Assembly (NCBI GenBank): GCA_027451445.1 | Contig: DAIDJG010000470.1 | Coordinates: forward strand, 1-44,980 | DNA from: Singulisphaera sp. | GTDB taxonomy: Bacteria > Planctomycetota > Planctomycetia > Isosphaerales > Isosphaeraceae | Direction of reading: 5' to 3' | Length of the DNA stretch: 44,980 nucleotides | In this document: piece after piece, positions 20,194 to 29,726 of the stretch | Numbering within the stretch: the stretch's first letter is position 1 | Layout of the letters: each line of letters begins with the position of its first letter | Translations under genes and position numbers: made by a program | The notes under the pieces: generated by a model | What the model was told of the DNA's origin: nothing | Databases searched by the model: none | Seen by the model: the letters and a program-made list of their open reading frames with translations, nothing else

Positions 20194-20843
20194 CGGTGGC
20201 ATCCCGAGCATTGTTCGGGGGGGTGAATCCGCGACTGGTCCTTCAGCAATCGCCCGTAGTCGCTGTTCGACCTCCCAGCGGGCGGCTGCCACGCGAAGTT
20301 GGTCGCTTCCGATGGCGGCCGGAGGCATGCCTCGGGTTGGCGGTGGCAGTCGAGACACCAGCCCATGCTCAGGGGCTTCTCGTGTACGACCACAGGCATC
20401 TCGTTCACCTTGCCGTGACAGCTCACGCACCCGACGCCCCGGCGTACGTGCGCCGAGTGATCAAAAAAAACGTAATCCGGCACCTGGTGGACGCGGACCC
20501 AAGGAACCGGCTTCCCGCTCGCGAAGCTTTCCCGGACCACCGCGAGCTGGGGACTGTCCGGCTTGATCGTCTGGTGGCAGTTCATACAGGTCTGGGTGGG
20601 AGGGATCTTCGCGACCGAAGATTCTTCCACCCCGGTGTGACAGTACAGACAAGAAATTCCCAAACGCCCCGTATGCTGCTCGTGCGAGAACGGCACCGGC
20701 TGTTTCGGTGCATAACCGACCCGCGTGTACTCGGGCGGGCCGTAATAGTAGAGCCCGGCCAGGCCGAGAGCGGCCGAAAGGACGACTCCGATCACCAACC
20801 GGCGCAGTCGGCGGTCTGCCTCGTGGGTGAAGACAAGGGGCAA
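20190..20843 (-). CDS. actA: Alternative complex III pentahaem cytochrome ActA
   Basis: 217 aa. TTG start, supported by AAGGAG seven nt upstream and by the protein beginning PLVFTHEADRRLRR. One N-terminal transmembrane helix (LVIGVVLSAALGLAGLYYYG) anchors a periplasmic domain with five CxxCH haem sites: CLYCH, CMNCH, CVSCH, CLDCH and CSGCH, the last at the very C-terminus. His residues in PFSHEQHTG and FFDHSAHVRRG are expected distal ligands. This matches ActA in haem number and position. First gene of the Act operon; the promoter must lie in 20844-21496. Confidence 0.94.
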
Positions 20844-21496
20844 AGGGCGCTCCTTGGCTCTCGGAAAGTCTGCCGGGGGACACGGTCATCCGAGAACCGG
20901 TTCAGAGAATGACCTGGGCTGGCCGGCGAGCGGTCTTTGCACTGTTCTGAGCCGGCCTCGACGATCGTTAAGGGGGGCGTCGCCCATCGCGCCGGAAAAT
21001 AGGATCCTCCGCTTGGTATATCGGCAATAGCACCCAAAACAATCACACCCGGGAGGACCGGAATGACGCTTCCGTACGCTCGAAGCCGCAAGCGCCTGAT
21101 TCAACGAGCCGCCGATACGTTCCGGTCCTGTGAAACGACGGCTCCCCCATCGGCCCTCTGACCCTCTGCAACCTCGATCGTCATTTGTCGACCCGGGGTC
21201 GAGGCCGAAAGTCTCGGAGTCTACTGGTCCGCGAAAGATCCGGGCGGCGAACCAGGGCTCCCGCGTCAAATTAGGCAGTTCGGGCAAATTGGATTCTGGA
21301 GCTCGCGGTCGGCGTTGTGGTACTTGTAGTCCAAACAACGGGGACGTGGCGCGAATCGCTATTTGTCGATTCGCTACGTCCCCCTTTTCCCAGGAAGAAG
21401 GTCAGGTGGCACTTTTCCCCTTTTTCCGGCCCACAAGCTTGACCCTGCTTTGTTGCGTCCCAAACTGGCTGAGACCTTGGCGAGCCGCGTCCGCGT
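20844..21496. other. Intergenic region upstream of the Act operon
   Basis: About 650 nt with no convincing gene. It should hold the act promoter, but no clear sigma-70 boxes were found. A large imperfect inverted repeat lies at 21340-21383 and a purine/pyrimidine-biased block at 21380-21435. Confidence 0.45.
21340..21383. repeat. Imperfect long inverted repeat
   Basis: The left arm 21340-21358 (GGGGACGTGGCGCGAATCG) pairs with the right arm 21367-21383, whose reverse complement is GGGGACGTAGCGAATCG, across an 8-nt loop; the differences are one substitution and a 2-nt insertion. It lies ~110 nt beyond the end of the Uma2 gene. It may be a terminator for that gene or a REP-like element. Confidence 0.65.
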
Positions 21497-22126
21497 TCAT
21501 CGCGCCGTTTTCTGTTTCGTATGTGGTAGTAGATCAGAGACCCGGATCTGACCGACGGTTTGCCCGGCAATCACCAGCGGAGCCGCGTCAATCTCCGCGA
21601 GGATGACCGGGACCTTTTCGTGGATTGAGTAGATCTCGAGCTGGCGTTCAGAGATGTTGACAAGCCAGTACACGGCAATACCGCCGTCGATGTAGGTCGC
21701 GGCCAACACGCGATCAGCGCGGAGCGTCGTGTGCGAGACCTCGAGGACCAGGGCGATGTCCTCTGGAGAGGGATCGCCCTCCTCGTAGTCTCTGATCTCG
21801 CCCCGAGCGACCGAGATATCCGGCTCAGGCACGCTATCCCGTCCCGGAATGCGCACAGGCTTTTCGATCCTGACGTGCCAGCCCACGGGAAGGACGCGGC
21901 GGAGCGCTTCGGCGCAGAGTTCCGAAGCTGTGCCATGGCTTGGTTTCTTGGTCGTCTTCGCTACCAGAGCCCCTTCGATCAACTCGAAGCGGTCATCCCT
22001 GTTGAAGGCCCCAGAGGCGATCATCGCGTCGTACTTCTCGACACTGATCCGTGCCAAGGGCGGAAAGCCTTCCGGTGTGGGGCCGTAAAAGGAGAGCGGT
22101 TGGTTGGCTGCTGGTGGGGCGCTCAC
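21497..22126 (-). CDS. Uma2-family (DUF820) putative endonuclease
   Basis: 209 aa with GTG start at 22126, chosen because homologues begin shortly before FYGPTPEGFPPLARISVEKY; the frame is open upstream. Uma2 proteins have a PD-(D/E)XK restriction-endonuclease-like fold. Here EPDISVARGEI, ALVLEVSHTTLRADR and GGIAVYWLVNISERQLEIY are the family signature. The distal Lys that often follows the E-V-S motif is replaced (DRVLAATYIDGG), so activity may be lost or altered. These proteins occur in many copies in planctomycetes and cyanobacteria with no settled role. It appears to be a lone gene. Confidence 0.88.
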   Translation of the reverse strand: MSAPPAANQPLSFYGPTPEGFPPLARISVEKYDAMIASGAFNRDDRFELIEGALVAKTTKKPSHGTASELCAEALRRVLPVGWHVRIEKPVRIPGRDSVPEPDISVARGEIRDYEEGDPSPEDIALVLEVSHTTLRADRVLAATYIDGGIAVYWLVNISERQLEIYSIHEKVPVILAEIDAAPLVIAGQTVGQIRVSDLLPHTKQKTAR

Positions 22127-22293
22127 CAATAGGGTTCCTGTGCCTTGGGTTTCCACGCTCGTAAGCAAGAACCGAGCGCATCGTATCACATTTGCGCGTT
22201 GGCGTGAGCCCGCTCCCGGGCCAGTTTCCTTTCTGGTCGGTCTGGCTTCCGAACAAACCGGGGACCGGCTCTGAGGCTTCCCCATTTTGTTTG

Positions 22294-24969
22294 TTAATCA
22301 TCGTCCGCGCGGCCGCTTGCCCACTCCGGATAGGGAACCGCGAGACCCTTGCGCGCCCGCCACAGAATGCGATTGAGGACGCCTTCCGGCGCCCGGTCGA
22401 CCTCTCGGAAATTGAGCTGTGCGGAGACGAGAGCGTCCTTCTTGAGGATCACATCCCGGATCGCCTTCGGATCGGGATTCATCTGATCGAGCGGCACGAG
22501 GTTGGCAACCGAGCGAAACGGTCGGCAATCCGGTGTATCGGTGAAACAATCGAACAACGGTGTGGCACTGGCGTCGAACTGGTTCATCGGTGGCAGGCCG
22601 AGGATCTGCTCGATCGTGCGGATGAGGCTGGTGGTGTTGTACTGGGTGCTGACCACGGCGTTACGCCTGGCGTAGGGACTGGCGCAATAGGCTGTCGTGC
22701 GATAACCGCTGACATGGTCCCAACCGGCTTGCGGGTCGTCCTCGATCGCGAAGATGGCCATTTTGTTCCAGAAGCGGGACTGGCTGAGGGCCTCGACGAT
22801 TCGTCCGAACGCCAGATCATTATCGGCCACGCACGAGGCGGGCGTGGGGGTGCCGGGGCTCGTGCCGCTGGTGTGATCGTTGGGGAGGCAGATGATGACA
22901 AGATTGGGGTAGGTTCCCTGCTTCTCGAATTCTTTGAGCTCCCGGATGATGAAGTCGGCGCGATACTGGTCGGGGACCGCCATTTCCCAACCCACGTACT
23001 CCGGCGGAGAAAAGGGGCGAACGGTCTCGAGCGCCGGCTCACTCTCAAAAATCACCTCTCGCGTTTCCCCCTTCCAGGTGCGGTAGCAGTCGAGATACCG
23101 GGGCGCTCCCTTCCGGGTCGCGTCGCGCCAGCGGACCTTCGGCATCATGAATTCGCCGTAGTTCCGGATCGTCTTCCCATGGGCGAGGACGTTGTCCCAC
23201 AGGAACCCGGCGGGCGAATAGGCGAGCGCGTCCCGGTCGTCCACGCCCATGCCGTCGGGATAGCTGCGCGGAAATCCAGCGAAGCTCTTCTCCATGTAAT
23301 CCGTGCTGAACGCCGACGTGCTCCATTGGTGGCCGTCCGCGCTCAAGATCCCCGCACAGTAGGTGTTGTCGAGGAGCACGAACTCGTTGACCAGCTTGTG
23401 CTGATTCGGGGCGACGTCCGGTCCGAAGATGCAGAGGTCGGCCTGTCCTCGGCCACGCTCGATCGTGCCGAAAACCTGGTCGTAGGTCCGGTTCTCCTTG
23501 ATCACATAGACGACGTGTTCGATTAGACTGGGTTCGCCGATCCGTTCGGGAATGGCCCGCGGGCTCTGGTCCTTGCGGGCTGGCAACGCGGCCTGGGCGA
23601 TGGCGCCTCGGCGCAGGTTCCGGGCGGCGCGCTCCGAGAGCCTGGGCAGATCGTCCGGAGAAGGCAACGGCATCAACGACACCGATCCGTGGTAATGGTG
23701 TGAGTTGAAGCCCTTCACCCCGTCGCTCCGCGTTTTCGGCATGGTCGGCAGTCCCTTGATGTTGGCGACGTACACCGACTTGCGTTGCGCATCGAACGCG
23801 ATCGCGCCGGGAAACCAGCCGGCGGGGATCAGGCCCTCGAGCTTCGTGTCACCCTTGTCGTCGGGCTCGAAGTGAAAGACGGCGACGGCATTCTGGGTCC
23901 CGTTCGCGACGAACAGCCTGCGTCCGGAATCGTCGAACGCCAGCGCATTGGGTGACGCCCCGAACAGGTCGGAGGGCTTGTCCTTCGCCCAGACCGTCTC
24001 GACGACCGCTTCCCGGGCCGTGTCGATGATGCTCAGGTGGTCGCTCCCCGCGTTGGCGCACACGACGAACCGGCCGTCGCGCGAGACCGCCAGGGCGGAG
24101 GCGTGCAGGCCCGTTGCGAGTTCCCGCGAAGCGCGGTCGCCCGTCAGATCGATGATGCTTACGGAACCTTCGCTGGCGATGTGCCGGACCGGGTCGACGC
24201 GTGCTTCGGTTCCCCGCCCGGCCGGGCCGGTCAGGTCACCGGGGGCGGGCCGGCGGCCACCCCAGTTGCTGACGAAGGCTTTGCCGTTCGCCAGCACAAC
24301 GTCGTAGGGAGCGACCCCCACAGCCCAGGCGCGGAGCAGCGCACCGTCGGCGGTGTTCAGTTCCAGGAGCGTGTTGGAAAGATTGCCGCACACATAGAGC
24401 CGAGTATCGTCGTCCGACGGCGCCAGGCCGCTGGGGATCTCCTTCTTGCGCCTCGATGCCTTCGCGTCCGGCAGGCCGATGACGTGTGAGGGTTGAATCG
24501 CGCCGTCGTCGGCCGCGGCGAAGACCTTGATCGAGCCGTCGACGTTGCTCAGATAGACGCGCTTGCCGTCGTGCGAGAACTTCAACCCCGTGTAACTCAC
24601 CTGCCCCTTGCGATCCGGATTGAGAATGTTGGGCGAAACCACGTCCGGCGGTTGCTGCTGGTTCTCTGATGGAAGGCCGACGCGCTGCACGACTTTCGCT
24701 TGATCGACGTCGATCACGAGCAATTCACTGGTCTTACCCGACACGAGGAGTCGCCTGCCGTTCGGCGACAACGCCAGCGCCTGGGGACGCAGACCGGCAA
24801 GTTCCACCTGCCGGCCATAGGGAGTGAGAACCTGATTGACGGGAGTGCTGATCAGGTCGTCTCGCCAACGCCCGACACGATCCGTGGTCGTTTCGAACGC
24901 GGGCTCTTGAGCGAGGGCTGCGGACGCCAAAACCATCCAGCACGACAGAAGAGTCCAGCCGCGGATCAT
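22294..24969 (-). CDS. YncE-like beta-propeller fused to phosphoesterase (phospholipase C/acid phosphatase superfamily)
   Basis: 891 aa. Start at ATG 24969, preceded by GGAGGCAATC; signal peptide MIRGWTLLSCWMVLASAALA. Residues ~45-450 form a lactonase/YncE-type seven-bladed propeller (ALALSPNGRRLLVSG, GLKFSHDGKRVYLSN, ALAVSRDGRFVVCAN, ALAFDDSGRRLFVAN). The rest is a phosphoesterase of the alkaline-phosphatase superfamily: HVVYVIKENRTYDQVFG, LLDNTYCAGILSADGHQW, ICLPNDHTSG and AIFAIEDDPQAGWDHVSGY supply metal and nucleophile-type residues. The substrate is probably a phosphate ester in the periplasm. A 113-117-bp copy of its 3' end lies at 7411-7527. The GNAT gene is upstream by 129 nt on the same strand. 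Confidence 0.88.
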   Translation of the reverse strand: MIRGWTLLSCWMVLASAALAQEPAFETTTDRVGRWRDDLISTPVNQVLTPYGRQVELAGLRPQALALSPNGRRLLVSGKTSELLVIDVDQAKVVQRVGLPSENQQQPPDVVSPNILNPDRKGQVSYTGLKFSHDGKRVYLSNVDGSIKVFAAADDGAIQPSHVIGLPDAKASRRKKEIPSGLAPSDDDTRLYVCGNLSNTLLELNTADGALLRAWAVGVAPYDVVLANGKAFVSNWGGRRPAPGDLTGPAGRGTEARVDPVRHIASEGSVSIIDLTGDRASRELATGLHASALAVSRDGRFVVCANAGSDHLSIIDTAREAVVETVWAKDKPSDLFGASPNALAFDDSGRRLFVANGTQNAVAVFHFEPDDKGDTKLEGLIPAGWFPGAIAFDAQRKSVYVANIKGLPTMPKTRSDGVKGFNSHHYHGSVSLMPLPSPDDLPRLSERAARNLRRGAIAQAALPARKDQSPRAIPERIGEPSLIEHVVYVIKENRTYDQVFGTIERGRGQADLCIFGPDVAPNQHKLVNEFVLLDNTYCAGILSADGHQWSTSAFSTDYMEKSFAGFPRSYPDGMGVDDRDALAYSPAGFLWDNVLAHGKTIRNYGEFMMPKVRWRDATRKGAPRYLDCYRTWKGETREVIFESEPALETVRPFSPPEYVGWEMAVPDQYRADFIIRELKEFEKQGTYPNLVIICLPNDHTSGTSPGTPTPASCVADNDLAFGRIVEALSQSRFWNKMAIFAIEDDPQAGWDHVSGYRTTAYCASPYARRNAVVSTQYNTTSLIRTIEQILGLPPMNQFDASATPLFDCFTDTPDCRPFRSVANLVPLDQMNPDPKAIRDVILKKDALVSAQLNFREVDRAPEGVLNRILWRARKGLAVPYPEWASGRADDD

Positions 24970-25098
24970 GATTGCCTCCGAAGAAAGTGGCGAGGCAGTC
25001 AATTTACACGGTGGGCGGACCAGAGGGCAGGCATCTCGTGCGCTCTGTTACTACGATCATTCTGGTTGCTCGCTGGCGAGCGCAACTTGGACAAGAAT

Positions 25099-26118
25099 CT
25101 ATGTATAAACATAGTCAGCTTCAAGGGGCGTCAGATGGACGACCGCGCCGGCGGGAACCAGGCCCTGCTTATCGCGGAGGCGGAACTCCAACCCATGCCT
25201 CGAGGCAAACCCGCAGGCCTGGAGGGCGTGGGCCGACCAGCCGGTGCTGGCGAACCCGACGGCGGAGCTGGCCCCCTGCTCGGCCAGAGCGTCAGTCAGC
25301 GCGCGATATGCGGAGTGCCAGAGGTCGAGATCGGAGGTGTCGAGCACGCAGTCGACGATCTTGCCCACGTGCGCTCCCCCCTGCTCTACAAGGCTGAGCA
25401 GGCCGAACCCGCGGACATTTCCCGCGTGCAAGAGGAGCCCGCCGGTGATCCCCCCGCGAGGGTAGCGCAGCATGTGGTTCAGCAGAGGGGGCCGGCGGTC
25501 GGTGAACAGGGCGAGGTGCCGGTAGGCGTCGAGGATGGGAAGGATCTCGGGACCAAACGCGTCCAGGCGCTGGAATTCGAGCGTGGTCCGGGGCTTTTGC
25601 GGGGGATTCTGAACGTTCCGTACCAGGTCCCGGGCCCAGCGGGCGACCTTCCCCTGGCGAAGGGCCAGGGCGGGGCGCAGGACTCTTTGAAAGACGGGGA
25701 CCATCCCGATGAGCCGGTAGCCCCCTCCCCCGCCGACGGATCGTCCCGCGTTGCTGCCGCCCAGGCCATAACCCGTCGCGACCCCTTGATGGGCGCGCAG
25801 CAACAGCCGGGCGCCGATCCCCGAGCCGGGTCGAGCCGAGAGCCAGTCGATCATGTGCAGGGTCGAGACTTCGCCTCCGGGCAAGCCGTCGCCGAGGAAG
25901 GCGCCCGTGGTCAATCCGAGGTGGCCGACGATCTGGTCGTCTTCGCGCGCGATCCAGCTCCGGGGGACGTCGAGGCTGCCCCTTGGGTCGAAATACTTCC
26001 AGCGCAGGACGTCGGGGGCCGCGAAGGGGGCATCGGGAGCCGTCCCGAACCCCTGGGTCAGGAAGCGGCTGAGGGCGGAAAGGTCGTCGGGTACGAGCGG
26101 GCGGATTTCGAAGGCCAT
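25099..26118 (-). CDS. GNAT-like acetyltransferase
   Basis: 339 aa from ATG at 26118 (MAFEIRPLVPDDLSALSRFL). The acetyl-CoA-binding loop is recognisable as ARPGSGIGARLLLRAH (R-x-G-x-G-I/A pattern), preceded by IVGHLGLTTG. The second half (from ~residue 190) resembles another acyltransferase-like half (LLLHAGNVRGFGLLSLVE), so it may be a two-domain GNAT. No SD sequence is obvious: the start codon lies just inside the flank of the inverted-repeat element at 26123-26549, whose end may provide the leader. Substrate unknown. Confidence 0.72.
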   Translation of the reverse strand: MAFEIRPLVPDDLSALSRFLTQGFGTAPDAPFAAPDVLRWKYFDPRGSLDVPRSWIAREDDQIVGHLGLTTGAFLGDGLPGGEVSTLHMIDWLSARPGSGIGARLLLRAHQGVATGYGLGGSNAGRSVGGGGGYRLIGMVPVFQRVLRPALALRQGKVARWARDLVRNVQNPPQKPRTTLEFQRLDAFGPEILPILDAYRHLALFTDRRPPLLNHMLRYPRGGITGGLLLHAGNVRGFGLLSLVEQGGAHVGKIVDCVLDTSDLDLWHSAYRALTDALAEQGASSAVGFASTGWSAHALQACGFASRHGLEFRLRDKQGLVPAGAVVHLTPLEADYVYT

Positions 26119-26238
26119 GCGGGCTAAATAACCTTGCGGGAACTTGGGACGCGCCTGGAGACGCGGCTTCTGTTTGAACATATAGTTGGTGTCTGTACCG
26201 ACATGGTTTAACCCGAGGCGCATCGCCCGCCATCACAC

Positions 26239-26283
26239 GACCGCAGCCACCTTGTGTGGCTGGTGAAGGAGGTCGCAAGCTAG
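26239..26283 (+). repeat. 45-bp hairpin unit 1
   Basis: Stem CAGCCAC / GTGGCTG with loop CTTGT, followed by a TGAAGGAGGTC segment and ending CTAG. Same orientation as unit 2, opposite to units 3 and 4. Confidence 0.8.
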
Positions 26284-26304
26284 ACGCGTTGCATCAGCGC
26301 GTAC

Positions 26305-26349
26305 GACCCCACCCGCCTTGTGCGGGTGGTGAAGAAGGTCTGCGGCTAG
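26305..26349 (+). repeat. 45-bp hairpin unit 2 (compensated stem)
   Basis: Stem CCACCCGC / GCGGGTGG with loop CTTGT. Relative to unit 1 both arms changed together, so base pairing is kept. Confidence 0.8.
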
Positions 26350-26360
26350 ACAACCCGTCT

Positions 26361-26405
26361 CTAGCCATAGACCTCCTTCACCAGCCACGCAAGGTGGCTG
26401 GGGTC
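26361..26405 (-). repeat. 45-bp hairpin unit 3
   Basis: Inverted orientation; stem CCAGCCAC / GTGGCTGG with loop GCAAG as read on the plus strand. Identical over 45 bp to unit 4. Confidence 0.8.
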
Positions 26406-26444
26406 GAGGAACACGATACAAGGCATGATCCGCGAGGGGCTGGG

Positions 26445-26489
26445 CTAGCCATAGACCTCCTTCACCAGCCACGCAAGGTGGCTGGGGTC
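26445..26489 (-). repeat. 45-bp hairpin unit 4
   Basis: Exact copy of unit 3 in the same orientation, separated from it by 39 bp of unrelated sequence. Confidence 0.8.
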
Positions 26490-26612
26490 GGGGAGGCATG
26501 ACGCCAGCGTGCCGTCTCGCGTGTCCCAAGTTCGTGCAAGGTTATTTAGCGTACCATGAAACCCAGGGCGCACGATCCTGAGTTTCGACGTCGCAGGCGC
26601 CGTACGATCGCG

Positions 26613-27359
26613 TTAGTTCGCCCCGTTGGCGTGCCTGGGGCCGATGTGCCGGATGATGTCGCCTTCGTTCAGGTAGATCACGGCCTCGGCGATGTTCGTG
26701 GCGTGGTCGGCGATCCGCTCCAGGTTGCGGGCGGTGTTGATCAGGCGGAGCCAGTTGTCGACGCGCTCGGGGTCGCGGCGGATTTCCTGTTTGAGATCCT
26801 TCAGAACCAGCCGGTAGTGATGATCGATGCGGCGGTCGGCGGCGATGACCTCGCGTGCCAGCATCGAATCGCTCTTGGCCACGGCGTCGAGGCCGCTATG
26901 AACCTGGTCCAGGGCCTCGATGGCCATCGCTTCGAGCGGCTCGGGGATGGGAAAGGCCTCAGGATCGTTGGACAGCTTCCGGACGCGCTTGGCGATGTGC
27001 CGCGCCAGGTCGCCCATGCGTTCGAGGTCGCCGTTGATCTTCAGCACCGCGGCAACCCGCCTCAGGTCCGAGGCCACCGGCTGGTGCAGGGCCAGCACCT
27101 TCAGGCAGGCGCGCTCGATCTCGACCTCCCAGCGGTCGACGGTCGCCTCCTCCTGTCTCACCCCCCTGGCGAGGTCGGGTCGACCCTCGCACAAAGCGCG
27201 AACGCTCTGGTTGAGGGCATCCTCAACGACCGCAGCCAGCTTCAAGACACCCGTCCAAAGTCCTTCGAGGTCTCGCAGGAAGTGCCGGCCCAGGGTCACC
27301 CGCTCCACGTCCCAGCCCGATCCTTGGTACCGCCCAGACCGCTGTCCACCAGGTTCCAT
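26613..27359 (-). CDS. phoU: PhoU-like phosphate-signalling protein
   Basis: 248 aa from ATG at 27359 (AAAGGA upstream). Two PhoU helical repeats are seen. Repeat one contains HQPVASDLRRVAAVLKIN then GDLERMGDLARHIAKRV; repeat two contains LINTARNLERIADHATNIAEAVIYL, whose E/D-x-x-D pattern is the metal-binding signature of the fold. PhoU links the Pst phosphate transporter to the PhoR kinase and dampens the phosphate-starvation response. No pst or phoBR genes lie in the window. A second PhoU gene (32038-32772) has a parallel C-terminus (GDIIRHIGPRHA versus GRIIRHVGAHRV), so they look like paralogues. Confidence 0.92.
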   Translation of the reverse strand: MEPGGQRSGRYQGSGWDVERVTLGRHFLRDLEGLWTGVLKLAAVVEDALNQSVRALCEGRPDLARGVRQEEATVDRWEVEIERACLKVLALHQPVASDLRRVAAVLKINGDLERMGDLARHIAKRVRKLSNDPEAFPIPEPLEAMAIEALDQVHSGLDAVAKSDSMLAREVIAADRRIDHHYRLVLKDLKQEIRRDPERVDNWLRLINTARNLERIADHATNIAEAVIYLNEGDIIRHIGPRHANGAN

Positions 27360-27612
27360 CGACCGATCCTTTCGGGCCTCGTTGCCCGCTGCCTCGCGAT
27401 GTCCGTCCTGTGCGAATGCGAGAGACCGTGACCCCCGCACGGTCCCCTTATCCCTTCAACTTTACCCCGCATGACGCGCTCTGACAACCGATAACTACGT
27501 CACTCCCCGAGAAATTCATATTTTCTTCTCAAACGCGTATAGAGTCTCGTGGGCGCGGTCGACCCATGCCGGGGCACCCTTTTGGTATTTGCGCAATGGC
27601 CGCGACGTCGCG

Positions 27613-27754
27613 AACCCCTCACCCCGCCGCTGTGCGGCGACCCTCTCCCACAAGGGGAGAGGGGTGTTTTTCCGTCTGCGAGCGGTAGAAGCCAAAAACA
27701 CACCTCTCCCCTTGTGGGAGAGGTCGGCCCTCAACGAGGGCCGGGTGAGGGGTG
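27613..27754. repeat. Nested inverted repeat
   Basis: Outer arms AACCCCTCACCC (27613-27624) and GGGTGAGGGGTG (27743-27754) enclose inner arms at about 27644-27666 and 27701-27722, which are near-perfect reverse complements over 20 bp. Each inner arm is itself a hairpin (CTCTCCC-ACAAG-GGGAGAG). Similar CTCACCC/CTCTCCCAC intergenic repeats are common in bacterial genomes. Confidence 0.75.
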
Positions 27755-27770
27755 TGAACGAGACCGTCCG
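27729..27770 (+). repeat. 42-bp direct repeat, copy 1 (copy 2 at 27816-27857)
   Basis: Both copies begin CCTCAACGAGGG and continue GGGTGAGGGGTGTGAACG; they differ at two of 42 positions and lie 87 bp apart. Copy 1 overlaps the right arm of the nested inverted repeat. Confidence 0.8.
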
Positions 27771-27786
27771 CCCGCCGGTTGGGTAG

Positions 27787-29586
<1,800 letters not shown>

Positions 29587-29726
29587 GTTGAGCGACGTCT
29601 CAGGAAGTTGGGACGCTCTGCTGTCTGGTTAAGCGTCGAGCGAACGGAATCGCGATCCAAGGGCCGGCCGGTTCAGGAAGAACCGGTGGCCCGCAATCGT
29701 CAGCCTAGAAAGCAAGGAGGCGTGGC

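Larger units (their letters stand above)
26123..26549. mobile_element. MITE-like element with terminal inverted repeats and four hairpin units
   Basis: The ends are inverted copies of about 27 bp: 26123-26149 begins GCTAAATAACCTTGC and 26523-26549 ends GCAAGGTTATTTAGC, with two mismatches in total. No obvious target-site duplication and no transposase is present. Inside are four 45-bp units, two in one orientation (26239-26283, 26305-26349) and two in the other (26361-26405, 26445-26489), so the whole is a nested inverted repeat. It lies between the GNAT and PhoU genes. Confidence 0.65.

Noticed and set aside
25093-25108. Palindrome CTATGTATAAACATAG overlapping the GNAT stop codon
   Set aside because: Only a 6-bp stem and no T tract; it coincides with coding sequence and is likely fortuitous.
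26239-26489. Four regularly sized repeats considered as a CRISPR array
   Set aside because: Units occur in both orientations, spacers are 11-39 bp and irregular, and no cas genes are present.
26556-27431. A 291-codon plus-strand frame beginning at the edge of the inverted-repeat element
   Set aside because: It is antisense to the well-supported PhoU gene and has no protein family features.
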